Origin: Trinickia symbiotica
GTDB lineage: Bacteria; Pseudomonadota; Gammaproteobacteria; Burkholderiales; Burkholderiaceae
Assembly: GCF_002934455.1 (NCBI RefSeq)
Contig: NZ_PTIR01000027.1
Coordinates: forward strand, 1-64,000
Direction: 5' to 3'
DNA length: 64,000 nucleotides
The translations under genes were made by a program, and so were the position numbers. The notes under the pieces were generated by a model, which was not told the origin of the DNA, made no database searches, and saw only the letters and a program-made list of their open reading frames with translations. Shown one piece after another: positions 9,673-19,219 of this stretch. Numbering within the stretch: the stretch's first letter is position 1; each line of letters opens with the position of its first letter.

Positions 9673-10596
9673 TCAGGGAAGTGTTGCGCTCGCGCCCTCG
9701 GCCGCGAGCCGACGCTCGGCGACGAGTTTCACGGCAAGCGTCGCAAGCGCGATCAGCGCAAGCAACGAGGCGACGGCAAAAGCGGCCGCGAAGTTGTAGT
9801 CGTTGTAGAGAATCTCGACATGCAGCGGCATCGTATCGGTGAAGCCGCGAATGTGCCCCGAGACGACGGAGACGGCGCCGAACTCGCCCATCGCGCGCGC
9901 GTTGCAAAGTATCACACCGTAAATGAGCCCCCACTTCACATTCGGCAGCGTCACCCGGCGCCAGATTTGCCAGCCCGACGCGCCGAGTACGCGCGCCGCC
10001 TCTTCTTCTTCCTTGCCCTGCGCCTGCATGAGAGGAATGAGCTCGCGCGCGACGAACGGGAAGGTGACGAAGATCGTCGCGAGCACGATGCCGGGCACCG
10101 CGAAGATGATCTGCAGATCGTGCGCTTGGAGCCACGGGCCGAACCAGCCTTGCGCGCCGAAGAGCAGCACATAGAGCACGCCCGAGATCACGGGCGAGAC
10201 CGAAAACGGCAAATCGATCAGCGTCGTCAGCAATGCGCGGCCGCGAAATTCGAATTTCGCGATAGCCCACGATGCGGCGAGGCCGAAGACGAGATTGAGC
10301 GGCACCGCGATTACCGCCACGGTCAGCGTGAGCGCGATGGCGGCGCGCGCGTCGGGCTCGGCGAGCGCCTGGAAATAGTACGCGACGCCCTTGCTGAACG
10401 CCTCGCTGAACACGGCCACGAGCGGCACGACCAGAAACAGCGCGAGAAATGCGAGCGCGATGCCCGTCAACGCCCAGCGCGCGACGCTCGCGCTTGCTCC
10501 GGCGCGACGGCGAGCAGTCGAGGAGGTTGCGGCACTCGAGCGGGCGCTGGCTTGCCCGGCCCCGCTCGTTTCGATTGGAACGGCGATGCGGCTCAT
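9673..10596 (-). CDS. cysW: sulfate ABC transporter permease CysW
   Basis: This 307-residue inner-membrane permease has six predicted membrane segments. The binding-protein-dependent transport motif region contains [20 protein letters not shown] (EAA loop). A variable Ser/Ala-rich N-terminus of about 40 residues precedes the first membrane segment. Its ATG overlaps the cysT stop by four bases, indicating translational coupling, and CysT/CysW form the channel. Confidence 0.94.
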   Translation of the reverse strand: MSRIAVPIETSGAGQASARSSAATSSTARRRAGASASVARWALTGIALAFLALFLVVPLVAVFSEAFSKGVAYYFQALAEPDARAAIALTLTVAVIAVPLNLVFGLAASWAIAKFEFRGRALLTTLIDLPFSVSPVISGVLYVLLFGAQGWFGPWLQAHDLQIIFAVPGIVLATIFVTFPFVARELIPLMQAQGKEEEEAARVLGASGWQIWRRVTLPNVKWGLIYGVILCNARAMGEFGAVSVVSGHIRGFTDTMPLHVEILYNDYNFAAAFAVASLLALIALATLAVKLVAERRLAAEGASATLP

Positions 10597-11504
10597 CCGA
10601 TCGCTCCCTGCCCGGCCGTCGGCGCCGAACGCGGCGCGGTGCTCGCGCTGCGCGCCCTGCTCCTACCCCTGCCGTTGCGGCTCGTGCGGCGTTGCCAATG
10701 CCATTGCAGCGCGTTGATCGCGAAGAGCATCGCGAACGAAGCGACCAACATCGCGACGGCGAGCGCTGTCGCGCCGGCATAGTCGTACTGCTCGAGCTTC
10801 GTGATGATGAGCAGCGACGCGACTTCTGATTTCATCGGGATATTACCGGCGATGAAGATGACCGAGCCGTATTCGCCGAGCGCGCGGGCGAACGCGAGGG
10901 CGACGCCGGTCGACAGCGCCGGCGCCAACGCGGGCAGCACGACACGCGAAAACGTCTGCCACGACGAGGCGCCGAGGCACGCCGCCGCTTCCTCCTGCGC
11001 GTGCTCGAAATCCTGCAGCACAGGCTCGACGGTACGCACGACGAACGGCAGCCCGACGAACGTCAGCGCGACGAGGACCCCGAGCGGCGTGAAGGCCACC
11101 TTCAGCCCGAGCGGCGCGAGCCAACGGCCGATCCAGCCGTGCTGATCGTAGATGGAGGCGAGCGCGATGCCCGCGACGGACGTCGGCAGCGCGAACGGCA
11201 AATCGACGATCGCATCGACGAGGCGCTTGCCGGGAAACGGGTACCGCACGAGAACCCAGGCGACGAGCAGGCCGAAGACTCCGTTCACGAGGGCCGCGAT
11301 CGCGCCGGCGCCGAACGTCAGCCGATAAGAGGCCAGCACGCGCGGGGAAGCCACGGCCGCGACGAACTGCGTCCAGTCGAGCGTCGAGGCCTTCAGGAAC
11401 GCGGCCGCGAGCGGGATCAACACCACCAGGCCCAGGTAAGCCAGCGTGATGCCTAGCGTCATGCCGAAGCCGGGCAATACGCCGGGCCTGCGAAAAGCGA
11501 ACAT
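10593..11504 (-). CDS. cysT: sulfate ABC transporter permease CysT (CysU)
   Basis: This 303-residue permease has a first membrane segment at [20 protein letters not shown] and an EAA loop at [20 protein letters not shown]. The [15 protein letters not shown] segment is typical of CysT. A basic Arg/Ser-rich C-terminal tail of about 30 residues is longer than in enteric CysT. It lies between sbp (26 bp upstream) and cysW (4-bp overlap). Confidence 0.94.
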   Translation of the reverse strand: MFAFRRPGVLPGFGMTLGITLAYLGLVVLIPLAAAFLKASTLDWTQFVAAVASPRVLASYRLTFGAGAIAALVNGVFGLLVAWVLVRYPFPGKRLVDAIVDLPFALPTSVAGIALASIYDQHGWIGRWLAPLGLKVAFTPLGVLVALTFVGLPFVVRTVEPVLQDFEHAQEEAAACLGASSWQTFSRVVLPALAPALSTGVALAFARALGEYGSVIFIAGNIPMKSEVASLLIITKLEQYDYAGATALAVAMLVASFAMLFAINALQWHWQRRTSRNGRGRSRARSASTAPRSAPTAGQGAIG

Positions 11505-11530
11505 CGTCGATGCCTTTCAGTCGTTGAGCT

Positions 11531-12571
11531 TCAGTGAGGCTGGTAAATCGAGTCGAACGTGCCGCCGTCGGCGAAATGCACCTTCTGGGCATTTGCCCAG
11601 CCCCCGAAAGCCGTGTCGACCGTGTAGAGCTTCAGCTTCGGAAACTTCGCCGTGAGCTCGGCAGGCACGTTCGCCGAGCGCGGCCGGTAGAAGTTGGCCG
11701 CGGCGATCTTTTGTCCCTCGTCGCTGTAGAGGAAGCGCAAATAGGCTTCGGCCACTTTGCGCGTCCCCCGTTTATCGACGACCCCGTCGACGACGGCGAC
11801 GGGTGGTTCCGCGAGAATGCTCACTGACGGAACGACGATCTCGAACTTGTCCGCGCCGAATTCCTTCTGCGCGAGAAATGCCTCGTTCTCCCATGCGATC
11901 AGAACGTCGCCCAGCTCGCGCTGCACGAAGCTCGTCGTGGCGCCGCGCGCGCCGGAATCGAGCACGCCGGCATTGCGATAAAGCTGCGCGACGAAGTCTT
12001 TCGCCTTCTGCTCGTTGCCGCCCGGACGGTTGAGCGCGTAGACCCACGCGGCGAGGTAGTTCCAGCGCGCGCCGCCGGAAGTCTTCGGATTCGGCGTGAC
12101 AATCGAAACGCCGGGCTTCACGAGATCGTCCCAGTCCTTGATGCGCTTCGGATTGCCGTGCCGCACGAGAAAGACGATCGTCGAGGTGTATGGCGCCGCG
12201 TTGTTGGGCAGACGCTTTTGCCAGTCACGCGCGAGGAGCCCCTTACTCGCCAGCGCATCGATGTCGTAGGCGAGCGCCAGCGTGACGACGTCGGCCTGCA
12301 GTCCCGCGAGGACCGAGCGCGCCTGCGCGCCCGAGCCGCCGTGGGACTGACGAATCGAGACACCCTCGCCCGTGCTCGCTTTCCATTGCTCGGCGAATGC
12401 CTTGTCGACTGCCTGATAGAGCTCGCGGGTGGGATCGTAGGAAACGTTCAGCAGCGTAGTCTCCGCTTGCGCCTCGGCGGCAAACCCCAACATCGCCGCG
12501 GCCGCGCCGGCCACCATGCCGCCGAGCAGGCGCCGCCGCTTGCCCGACCACTCGCTTCCCCTTTCCACCAT
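11531..12571 (-). CDS. sbp: periplasmic sulfate-binding protein
   Basis: This 346-residue secreted protein captures sulfate for CysTWA. A twin-arginine-like [20 protein letters not shown] leader ends at AEAQA. Mature motifs [17 protein letters not shown] and [13 protein letters not shown] (sulfate loop) are typical of Sbp/CysP. Start 12571 is chosen because AGGAG lies nine bases upstream; the frame is open for 19 further codons. It heads the operon and is divergent from lexA. Confidence 0.94.
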   Translation of the reverse strand: MVERGSEWSGKRRRLLGGMVAGAAAAMLGFAAEAQAETTLLNVSYDPTRELYQAVDKAFAEQWKASTGEGVSIRQSHGGSGAQARSVLAGLQADVVTLALAYDIDALASKGLLARDWQKRLPNNAAPYTSTIVFLVRHGNPKRIKDWDDLVKPGVSIVTPNPKTSGGARWNYLAAWVYALNRPGGNEQKAKDFVAQLYRNAGVLDSGARGATTSFVQRELGDVLIAWENEAFLAQKEFGADKFEIVVPSVSILAEPPVAVVDGVVDKRGTRKVAEAYLRFLYSDEGQKIAAANFYRPRSANVPAELTAKFPKLKLYTVDTAFGGWANAQKVHFADGGTFDSIYQPH

Positions 12572-12750
12572 TTCTTCTGACTCCTGGCCGCATTGCATCA
12601 ATTTTGAATGACGAGCTAGTCTAGCCACGAGCCCTTATGATCCAAACGAAGGATTTCGAATTCCTTTATATGAAAAACAGATAAGAAGGTTGCGGCGGCG
12701 CGAAGACGTCATAAAAAAAGGGGGACGTGCCACTTGTGTTCCGCCGAATA

Positions 12751-12766
12751 CTGTATAAAAATACAG
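12751..12766. promoter_or_regulatory. LexA box 1 upstream of lexA
   Basis: CTGTATAAAAATACAG fits the CTGT-N8-ACAG SOS operator exactly. It lies 28 bp before the lexA ATG and includes a TATAAA that could serve as the -10, so LexA would block its own promoter. Confidence 0.9.
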
Positions 12767-12770
12767 AAAC

Positions 12771-12786
12771 CTGTCTATCCATACAG
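12771..12786. promoter_or_regulatory. LexA box 2 upstream of lexA
   Basis: CTGTCTATCCATACAG is a second CTGT-N8-ACAG operator 20 bp (about two helical turns) after the first, ending seven bases before the lexA ATG. The spacing puts both on one face of the DNA. Confidence 0.9.
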
Positions 12787-12793
12787 TGTCGCC

Positions 12794-13441
12794 ATGACCA
12801 AACTCACCGCACGACAGCAGCAGGTATTCGATTTGATCCGCCAGTCGATCGAGCAGAGCGGGTACCCGCCAACGCGAGCCGAGATCGCCGCGGCACTCGG
12901 CTTCAGCTCGGCGAATTCGGCGGAGGAGCATCTGCGCGCACTCGCTCGAAAAGGGGTGATCGAGCTGGCGGCGGGCGCTTCGCGAGGGATTCGGCTCCTG
13001 GCGTCGGACGATGCGCCGCGGCAGCTGACGCTCCCGCATGCGGCATTGATGCAGCTCTCGCTGCCGCTCGTCGGCCGCGTCGCGGCAGGCAGCCCGATCC
13101 TCGCGCAGGAGCACATCTCGCAGCACTACGCATGCGATCCCGCGCTCTTTTCGAGCAAGCCCGACTACCTGCTAAAAGTGCGAGGGCTTTCGATGCGCGA
13201 CGCGGGAATCCTAGACGGCGATCTGCTCGCCGTGCAAAAGCGAACCGAGGCGAAAGACGGTCAAATCGTCGTAGCCCGCCTCGGGGACGACGTCACCGTC
13301 AAGCGCTTCAAGCGCCGGTCGAACGGTGTCGAGCTGATTGCGGAGAATCCCGACTACGAAAATATTTTCGTCCAGGCCGGCAGCGCGGAGTTCGCGCTCG
13401 AAGGCATCGCCGTCGGCCTCATCCGTCCCACCGAATTCTGA
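12794..13441 (+). CDS. lexA: SOS repressor LexA
   Basis: The 215-residue protein starts [21 protein letters not shown] winged HTH covers about residues 1-65 and an S24 protease-like dimer domain the rest. The self-cleavage site is Ala98-Gly99 (GRVAAGSP), and the catalytic dyad is Ser133 (RGLSMRD) and Lys170 (VTVKRF). RecA-stimulated autocleavage lifts repression of DNA-repair genes. Two tandem LexA boxes directly upstream show autoregulation. All functional residues are intact. Confidence 0.97.
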   Translation: MTKLTARQQQVFDLIRQSIEQSGYPPTRAEIAAALGFSSANSAEEHLRALARKGVIELAAGASRGIRLLASDDAPRQLTLPHAALMQLSLPLVGRVAAGSPILAQEHISQHYACDPALFSSKPDYLLKVRGLSMRDAGILDGDLLAVQKRTEAKDGQIVVARLGDDVTVKRFKRRSNGVELIAENPDYENIFVQAGSAEFALEGIAVGLIRPTEF

Positions 13442-13459
13442 ACGCCCAAGGGAAAAACC

Positions 13460-13798
13460 ATGGACCGCCTCGCCCGCCTCATGCCGTTTCGCCGCTTCGG
13501 CCGCCTGCGCCACTTGCGCAGTCTGGTGCCATGTCCGCCGCTCGAAGCGGCGCCCGCAGCGGATTCGAGCCGGCACGCCACACTTGCCCTCGACGAGCGG
13601 CCCTCGTCGATGCCGGCTTTCGCGCGTGTCTCGCTCAACAGCGCGTTACATGCTCAACCGGCGCAGCGGGCGCCGGTACGGGTCTATCATGGCGCGTCGC
13701 GCGTGATTCTCGTCGGAACGATCGACGCCGTTTGCCGAATGATCGACCGGTGTATCGACGAAGAACGCGCAGGGATGCGCGCGGCGCGGCTCGGCTGA
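13460..13798 (+). CDS. hypothetical protein downstream of lexA
   Basis: This 112-residue protein starts 18 bp after the lexA stop, with GGGAAAAA a few bases before its ATG. The N-terminal half is Arg/Leu/Ala-rich and low in information. The C-terminal part, VRVYHGASRVILVGTIDAVC, looks like a folded beta-rich segment followed by an acidic/basic helix. No catalytic motif or membrane segment is seen. Close spacing suggests co-transcription with lexA and therefore DNA-damage induction, but it does not resemble SulA. Function unknown. Confidence 0.6.
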   Translation: MDRLARLMPFRRFGRLRHLRSLVPCPPLEAAPAADSSRHATLALDERPSSMPAFARVSLNSALHAQPAQRAPVRVYHGASRVILVGTIDAVCRMIDRCIDEERAGMRAARLG

Positions 13799-13935
13799 TA
13801 CCGCCGCGCGATTTCGTTGGGGAAGGGCGCGACTTCGAGAGTCAGCCGGACATTCGGTCATCGAGCGACGCCAGGACCGGGAAACGTTTTGCCACATCGC
13901 CGGTCCATCGGGTTTCGCTCTGCTTACTCAAGGAA

Positions 13936-14604
13936 ATGCGCCCAGTGACGACAAATGACAGACCCAATCGTGCACGCGGCAAGCCGCTCGCCGCCGTCGC
14001 GATCGTAATCGCGGCGATTATCGTATTCGCCATCCTCGCGTACATCTACGCCACCCCGTACCTCGTTCTCGACCGCTTGAAGCAAGCCGCCGATGCACGC
14101 GATGCCGAAACGGTCGACCGCTACGTCGACTATCCGGCGCTGCGTGCGAGCCTCAAGCAGCAGTTGTCGCAATTGCTGTCCCGACGCGTCGAATCGCAAA
14201 AGCGCGAGCATCCGCTCGCCGCATTCGGCGCACTCGTAGGCATGGCGTTGATTGGTCCGCTCGTCGACAACTATGCGACGCCTGAAGGCGTCGCAGCGCT
14301 ACTGAACGGCATGCCGCCGCGCGGCGAGCCGAGCGAGGCGCTCTCGCCGCCCGCTCCGCCAACGGCACCGTCCGCTGGTGAGTCCGCTGCCGCGCCCGCT
14401 GCGCCGCCGTCGAGCCAAGCGACCCCAGCGCCGGCAGAGAACGCCCCGGCTGCGCCGAAGCGCGTCGGAGCACACTATCGCGGCATCGACGAATTTGTCG
14501 TCACCTATCGGCATGACGCCGCGAGCGCACCGTATAGCGTGATCCTGCGCCGCGATGGGTGGTTTTCCTGGAGACTCTCGGCGGTCGATCTGAACCAGCA
14601 ATAG
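13936..14604 (+). CDS. DUF2939-family membrane-anchored protein
   Basis: This roughly 222-residue protein has one N-terminal membrane helix (about residues 17-40, AVAIVIAAIIVFAILAYIYA). A DUF2939-like domain follows, with TPYLVLDRLKQAADARDAET and YVDYPALRASLKQQL. A Pro/Ala/Ser-rich linker (about residues 130-170) leads to a C-terminal beta segment ending FSWRLSAVDLNQQ. An AAGGA lies about ten bases before a GTG at 13945, so that GTG is the likelier start than the ATG at 13936. The family has no assigned function. Confidence 0.75.
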   Translation: MRPVTTNDRPNRARGKPLAAVAIVIAAIIVFAILAYIYATPYLVLDRLKQAADARDAETVDRYVDYPALRASLKQQLSQLLSRRVESQKREHPLAAFGALVGMALIGPLVDNYATPEGVAALLNGMPPRGEPSEALSPPAPPTAPSAGESAAAPAAPPSSQATPAPAENAPAAPKRVGAHYRGIDEFVVTYRHDAASAPYSVILRRDGWFSWRLSAVDLNQQ

Positions 14605-14685
14605 CTGAGGCGGCGTCGCTCGACGCTAAGCCGCCGCTTGCCGCTCGATAGATAGGACGCCGCACGGCGCCTTGTCGGGCCTGCC

Positions 14686-15195
14686 CTATGTCTCGCTGCC
14701 GGCCTTGGCTGACGTCTGCGCGGCCGACGGGCTGACAGCCAGCGGTTCTGTTTCGTGCGCCGTCGAAACGGCCACGAGAATGCTGCACGAGACGCGATCG
14801 AGCAATTGCGTGTTCCCCGCGCCCATCCACCATCGCGACAACCCGCTGCGCGCGCGGTGGCCGACCACGACGAGGTCAGCCTTCAACTCCTCCGCGAGCC
14901 GTGCAATCTCGTCGATAGGGTGCCCGAACGCAAAATGACCGTGCGCCGTCACGCCGCGCTCGGTCAGCCAGTCGACCCCTTCCTGAAGAATCTCGCGGGC
15001 TGCGTCCTCGAAGCGTCCGCAGGCGACATCGGTCAATAGGCCGGCGCTTTGCGCGATGCTCGTGCGCATATCCACGACTGAAAGGAGATGCGTCTCCGCC
15101 TGTAGGTCGAGCGCGAGATTGGCGCCACAGCGCAATGCCTTGCGACCTTCGCGGGTGCCGTCGTAACACAGCAGAATCTTGTTGTAACACGCCAT
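14686..15195 (-). CDS. universal stress protein UspA family
   Basis: This 169-residue protein has one Usp domain. The start MACYNKILLCYDGTREGRKA and the C-terminal VVVGHRARSGLSRWWMG...SCSILV match the ATP-binding Usp fold, although the usual GxxGxS(9)GS pattern is only partly kept (G-N-T replaces the GS pair). An extra tail of about 25 Ala/Ser/Glu residues follows. A role in stress survival is inferred from family only. Confidence 0.88.
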   Translation of the reverse strand: MACYNKILLCYDGTREGRKALRCGANLALDLQAETHLLSVVDMRTSIAQSAGLLTDVACGRFEDAAREILQEGVDWLTERGVTAHGHFAFGHPIDEIARLAEELKADLVVVGHRARSGLSRWWMGAGNTQLLDRVSCSILVAVSTAHETEPLAVSPSAAQTSAKAGSET

Positions 15196-15427
15196 CGTGG
15201 CCTCCTATCCGCGCAAACCGCAGACATTCGTTTGAATAATCCTGCGTCGCCGCCGCGGTTGCAAGCGATGGAAAACGCGTAGTCGCGCGCCGGCGCAAGC
15301 CGGGTCGACACGCTGCGGCGCAACAACGCGCTCCTTCATCGCGGACGCGGACCAAGCGCTGCTCCCCGATGCAATAGAATGGATCGCCGCCTGCACTGGT
15401 CTCGTGCGAAATCGCTCACTTGCACCC

Positions 15428-16342
15428 ATGTCGAACAACACGATCGAATTCCTGGAAGTGGAAAAACGCTATGGCGATAAAACGGTCGTCGACGGCTTGA
15501 CGTTCCATGTTCGAACCGGCGAGTGCTTCGGCCTGCTCGGGCCCAACGGTGCCGGAAAGACGACGACGCTCAAGATGCTGCTCGGCATCGCGGAGCCCGA
15601 CGCGGGCACCATCAGGCTTTGCGGCGAGACGATTCCTGCCCGCGCTCGTTTTGCGCGGCAACGAATCGGAGTCGTTCCGCAATTCGACAACCTCGATCCC
15701 GATTTCACCGTCCGCGAGAACCTGCTCGTATTCGGGCGCTACTTCGGCTTATCCGCGAGCAAGACGCGGGCCATGGTACCCATGCTGCTCGAGTTTGCCC
15801 GCCTGGAGAACAAGGCTGACGCGCGCGTCAGCGAGCTCTCGGGCGGAATGAAGCGGCGCCTCACGCTCGCGCGCGCGCTGATCAACGATCCGGATGTCCT
15901 CGTCATGGACGAGCCGACCACCGGCCTCGACCCGCAGGCGCGGCACCTCATATGGGAACGGCTTCGCTCGCTGCTTGGGCGCGGCAAGACGATCCTGCTG
16001 ACGACGCACTTCATGGAAGAAGCCGAGCGGCTTTGCGACAGGCTCTGCATCATCGAAGAGGGACGCAAGATCGCGGAAGGCGCGCCCAGCGCGCTCGTCG
16101 AGGCCGAGATCGGCTGCGACGTCATCGAAGTCTACGGCGCGTCGCCCGCGGCGCTTCGCGACGAACTCGCGCCTTTGGCCACGCGCACCGAGATCAGCGG
16201 CGAGACGCTGTTCTGCTACGTGCGCGACGCTGGCCCCGTCAACGCGCGACTCGCCGGCCGGGCGGGACTGCGCTATCTGCATCGGCCCGCCAATCTCGAA
16301 GACGTCTTTCTTAGGCTTACCGGCCGCGAGATGCAAGAGTGA
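15428..16342 (+). CDS. ABC-2 type exporter ATP-binding protein (NodI/DrrA-like)
   Basis: This 304-residue ABC ATPase has Walker [11 protein letters not shown]-loop [16 protein letters not shown], signature [15 protein letters not shown] and Walker [15 protein letters not shown], followed by a DrrA/NodI-type C-terminal extension. The start [11 protein letters not shown] at 15428 is chosen by likeness. Its stop overlaps the permease start. In non-symbiotic Burkholderiaceae such NodI homologues are housekeeping exporters of unknown cargo, so a nodulation role should not be assumed. Confidence 0.9.
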   Translation: MSNNTIEFLEVEKRYGDKTVVDGLTFHVRTGECFGLLGPNGAGKTTTLKMLLGIAEPDAGTIRLCGETIPARARFARQRIGVVPQFDNLDPDFTVRENLLVFGRYFGLSASKTRAMVPMLLEFARLENKADARVSELSGGMKRRLTLARALINDPDVLVMDEPTTGLDPQARHLIWERLRSLLGRGKTILLTTHFMEEAERLCDRLCIIEEGRKIAEGAPSALVEAEIGCDVIEVYGASPAALRDELAPLATRTEISGETLFCYVRDAGPVNARLAGRAGLRYLHRPANLEDVFLRLTGREMQE

Positions 16343-17223
16343 CGGCACGAGACAAGGCGACCGCGACCCAAAAATCAGCTATGGATACACCTTCCTACCG
16401 AACAGAAGCCGAACGCCGGGCAGCGGGTGCACGGCGTGCGCATGGATTTCGTTTCGCGCTGCCGGCCAACGCGGCCAACTGGCTTTCGGTCTGGCGCCGC
16501 AATTACCTCGTATGGCGCAAGCTCGCGCTCGCCTCGATGTTCGGCAATCTGGCCGATCCCATGATCTATTTGTTCGGCCTCGGCTTCGGCTTGGGGCTGA
16601 TGGTCGGTCAGGTCGACGGGGTGCCGTACATCGCGTTCCTCGCCGCGGGCACCGTGGCTTCGAGCGTGATGATGTCCGCGAGCTTCGAAGCGATGTATTC
16701 TGGGTTCTCGCGCATGCATGTCCAACGGACGTGGGAGGCGATCATGCATACGCCGCTTACGCTCGGCGACATCGTCGTCGGCGAAATCGCCTGGGCCGGC
16801 AGCAAGGCCATTCTGTCCGGCGCCGCGATCATGGTCGTCGCGGGTGTGCTCGGCTACGCGCAATTTCCGTCCATGCTCCTTGCCCTACCCGTCATCGCAC
16901 TCGCCGGCATCGCTTTCGCCAGCCTGGCCATGGTTGTCACTGCGGTTGCGCCCTCTTACGATTTCTTCATGTTCTATCAGACGCTCGTCATTACGCCGAT
17001 GCTGCTGCTATCGGGCATCTTTTTTCCGCTTTCGAAGCTGCCCGAACCGGTGCAGCAAGCCGCCCTGGCGCTTCCGCTCGCCCACGCCGTCGAATTGATC
17101 CGGCCAGCGATGCTCGATCGTCCCATCACGGACGCCCCGATGCATCTGGCCGTGTTGGCCGCCTACGTGATCGTCCCGTTCTTCGCCTGCGCGGCGCTCT
17201 TTCGCCGGCGGATGATGCGATAG
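16339..17223 (+). CDS. ABC-2 type exporter permease (NodJ-like)
   Basis: This permease of up to 294 residues has about six membrane segments and an ABC-2 domain. GTG at 16339 overlaps the upstream stop; an ATG at 16381 ([16 protein letters not shown]) is the likelier start. Features such as [20 protein letters not shown] and [15 protein letters not shown] are typical of NodJ proteins. It forms one transporter with the preceding ATPase. Confidence 0.88.
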   Translation: MTARDKATATQKSAMDTPSYRTEAERRAAGARRAHGFRFALPANAANWLSVWRRNYLVWRKLALASMFGNLADPMIYLFGLGFGLGLMVGQVDGVPYIAFLAAGTVASSVMMSASFEAMYSGFSRMHVQRTWEAIMHTPLTLGDIVVGEIAWAGSKAILSGAAIMVVAGVLGYAQFPSMLLALPVIALAGIAFASLAMVVTAVAPSYDFFMFYQTLVITPMLLLSGIFFPLSKLPEPVQQAALALPLAHAVELIRPAMLDRPITDAPMHLAVLAAYVIVPFFACAALFRRRMMR

Positions 17224-17264
17224 CCCGCGCCGCGTTGCCGCACGGCTAACGCTCCCCCGCGCGA

Positions 17265-17687
17265 TCATTGCTCGTCGTCGCCCCAGGGAATGTCGACGTC
17301 GGTGATGAAGCCGACCATCGCAAAAGGCCTCGCTTCATGCCGGCCGATTTTGCCGTCGGCGCGTTGCCACTCGCACCGGAATACGACTTCCGGCGTATCG
17401 GCTCGCAACCAGACCGTGCGCAGTTCGTCCGGGTCGGACGTCTCGACCGGTCCATCGAGCGAGATGACCAGTTTCTGCGGCCAAAGGCCGGCCGCCGGAT
17501 CGTAGATGCGATCGCCGTCGGGAATCGACGTGAACGCCTCGACGCCGATCGTCGCGCAGGCCTCGGAGACCATTTTCGCAAGCGCGCGCAGCAACGCCGT
17601 GGCACGCGCCGAGTTGGCCTGCCGAATCGCGAGATCGCCGCGCGTCAGCGCCTGCTCCAGTTTGGGGTCGGTCTTTTGCTTGCTCAT
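17265..17687 (-). CDS. conserved hypothetical protein
   Basis: This 140-residue protein starts MSKQKTDPKLEQALTRGDLA. The first third is helical; the rest (AGLWPQKLVISLDGPVETSD, VVFRCEWQRADGKIG) looks like beta strands. It has no membrane helix or signal peptide. An earlier in-frame start at 17732 lacks support. It lies convergent to the NodJ-like gene and upstream of tRNA-His. I do not recognise a function. Confidence 0.65.
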   Translation of the reverse strand: MSKQKTDPKLEQALTRGDLAIRQANSARATALLRALAKMVSEACATIGVEAFTSIPDGDRIYDPAAGLWPQKLVISLDGPVETSDPDELRTVWLRADTPEVVFRCEWQRADGKIGRHEARPFAMVGFITDVDIPWGDDEQ

Positions 17688-17818
17688 GATGTTGATTATC
17701 CAGTGGAACCCGAACGGCGATGGCGTTGGCACTCAGGCGCGCCGAGCGCACCATCACTTGGAGATCGTACCACTAGAAGTGAACCGCCCCGTCTCGAACT
17801 AAAACTACCGCTAAATAG

Positions 17819-17846
17819 CAAAAAGCCCGGTCATCGAAACCGGGCT
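17819..17846 (-). terminator. terminator of tRNA-His
   Basis: On the minus strand, AGCCCGGT and ACCGGGCT form an 8-bp stem followed by TTTTTGC, 18 bp past the tRNA-His 3' end. Confidence 0.85.
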
Positions 17847-17863
17847 GGCTGCTTGAATTCTAC

Positions 17864-17940
17864 TGGGGTGGCCGATGGGACTCGAACCCACGACAACAGG
17901 AATCACAATCCTGGACTCTACCAACTGAGCTACGGCCACC
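17864..17940 (-). tRNA. tRNA-His (GTG)
   Basis: The 77-nt minus-strand sequence begins GGTGGCCGTAGCTCAGTTGG, carries the anticodon loop TTGTGAT (anticodon GTG) and the T-arm GTGGGTTCGAGTCCCAT, and ends in an encoded CCA. The extra 5' G typical of tRNA-His is present. Confidence 0.97.
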
Positions 17941-17995
17941 ACTGAGACTTGTCGTTCAGTGCCCCGAAACCAAGCGGCACCGACGAAGAAGCGAG

Positions 17996-18001
17996 ATTAT
18001 A
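17996..18001 (-). promoter_or_regulatory. -10 element of tRNA-His promoter
   Basis: On the minus strand TATAAT lies 56 bp before the tRNA-His 5' end. No good -35 match is seen at the right distance (AGGCAA/TAGGCA region only), so the promoter call rests on the -10. Confidence 0.5.
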
Positions 18002-18030
18002 CAAACCCGATTCGGACTTGCCTAGTCCCC

Positions 18031-19065
18031 TCAACCGGGAATTTCCGCCGGCTCGCGCAAATGTGCGCGCGCCTCGTCAAAAATCGAGAGATCGGCTGCC
18101 GCCAGCCGCTTGTTGTCGGAAAGCACGCGCCGCCAGCCGCGTGAGCCCGCGACGCCGCGGTGGAGCCCGAGAGCGTGACGCGTGATGGCGCCGAGGTAGG
18201 TACCGCGAGCAAGCTCCGTCGCGCAATAGGCGATGAGGCCCGCTTCGACTTCGTCCCTCGTCGGGGCCACGGCATTGGAGCCGTAGAAGCGCTTGTCCAC
18301 ATCCGCGAGCAGGTAGGGATTGTGGTACGCCTCGCGGCCGAGCATCACGCCGTCCACATGCTGCAAATGCGCCTCGGCTTCGTCCAGCGTCTTGATGCCG
18401 CCGTTGATGACGATCTCGAGTTCCGGAAAGTCGCGTTTGAGTCGATACGCATAGTCGTACTTGAGCGGCGGAATCTCGCGATTTTCCTTCGGCGACAAAC
18501 CCTTGAGGATCGCATTGCGGGCATGAACGATGAAGACGCTGCAGCCCGCTTGCGCCACCGTGCCGACGAAGTCACGCACGAACGCATAGTCTTCCACGTC
18601 ATCGACGCCAATCCGGTGCTTGACCGTCACCGGAACCGTCGTCACGACATCGCGCATCGCCTTTACGCAATCCGCGACAAGCCGCGGCTCCTTCATGAGG
18701 CACGCGCCGAACGCCCCGCGCTGCACGCGCTCGGACGGACAGCCGCAATTGAGATTGATCTCGTCGTAGCCCCACTGCTCGCCGAGCCTCGCGGCGCGCG
18801 CGAGGTCCTCCGGCTCACTGCCGCCGAGTTGCAGCGCAACGGGCGCCTCGTCCTCCGTGAAAGCGAGATGGCGCGCGACGTCGCCGAAGAGCAGCGCACC
18901 CGTGGTCACCATCTCGGTATAAAGCCACGTATGGCGCGAAAGGAGGCGATGAAAGTAGCGGCAGTGGCGATCGGTCCAATCCATCATCGGCGCGACGGAC
19001 ACGCGGCGCGGACTGGAAACTGAATTTAACGGCATGGCGAAGAGATCGACGAGCGAATTCGGCAT
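18031..19065 (-). CDS. dusA: tRNA-dihydrouridine synthase A
   Basis: This FMN enzyme reduces U20/U20a in tRNA D-loops. Motifs RRVSVAPMMDWTDRHCRYFH, NLNCGCPSERVQRGAFGACL (catalytic Cys), IVHARNAILKGLSPKENR and INGGIKT are typical of DusA. The length is 344 residues from 19065 or 334 from the ATG at 19035; the latter puts the N-terminus closer to the family. It lies directly upstream of tRNA-His on the same strand. Confidence 0.94.
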   Translation of the reverse strand: MPNSLVDLFAMPLNSVSSPRRVSVAPMMDWTDRHCRYFHRLLSRHTWLYTEMVTTGALLFGDVARHLAFTEDEAPVALQLGGSEPEDLARAARLGEQWGYDEINLNCGCPSERVQRGAFGACLMKEPRLVADCVKAMRDVVTTVPVTVKHRIGVDDVEDYAFVRDFVGTVAQAGCSVFIVHARNAILKGLSPKENREIPPLKYDYAYRLKRDFPELEIVINGGIKTLDEAEAHLQHVDGVMLGREAYHNPYLLADVDKRFYGSNAVAPTRDEVEAGLIAYCATELARGTYLGAITRHALGLHRGVAGSRGWRRVLSDNKRLAAADLSIFDEARAHLREPAEIPG

Positions 19066-19219
19066 TTTATCGCAATGGCGTTGCCGGCCTCATTCCTCCT
19101 CCGACGCGCAGCGCGTGTCGGCGAGCCGCTAGAATGTAGCCCGCGCATGCCGGGCCGGCCGCGGCGCCTCGTTCGTCGGCCGGCTCGCGCACCCAAGCCA
19201 AAAGAAGGAGCGTTGATCG

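Noticed and set aside
15428-17223. Nodulation function for the NodI/NodJ-like pair
   Set aside because: No nod genes are nearby; these homologues are common as housekeeping exporters in non-symbionts.
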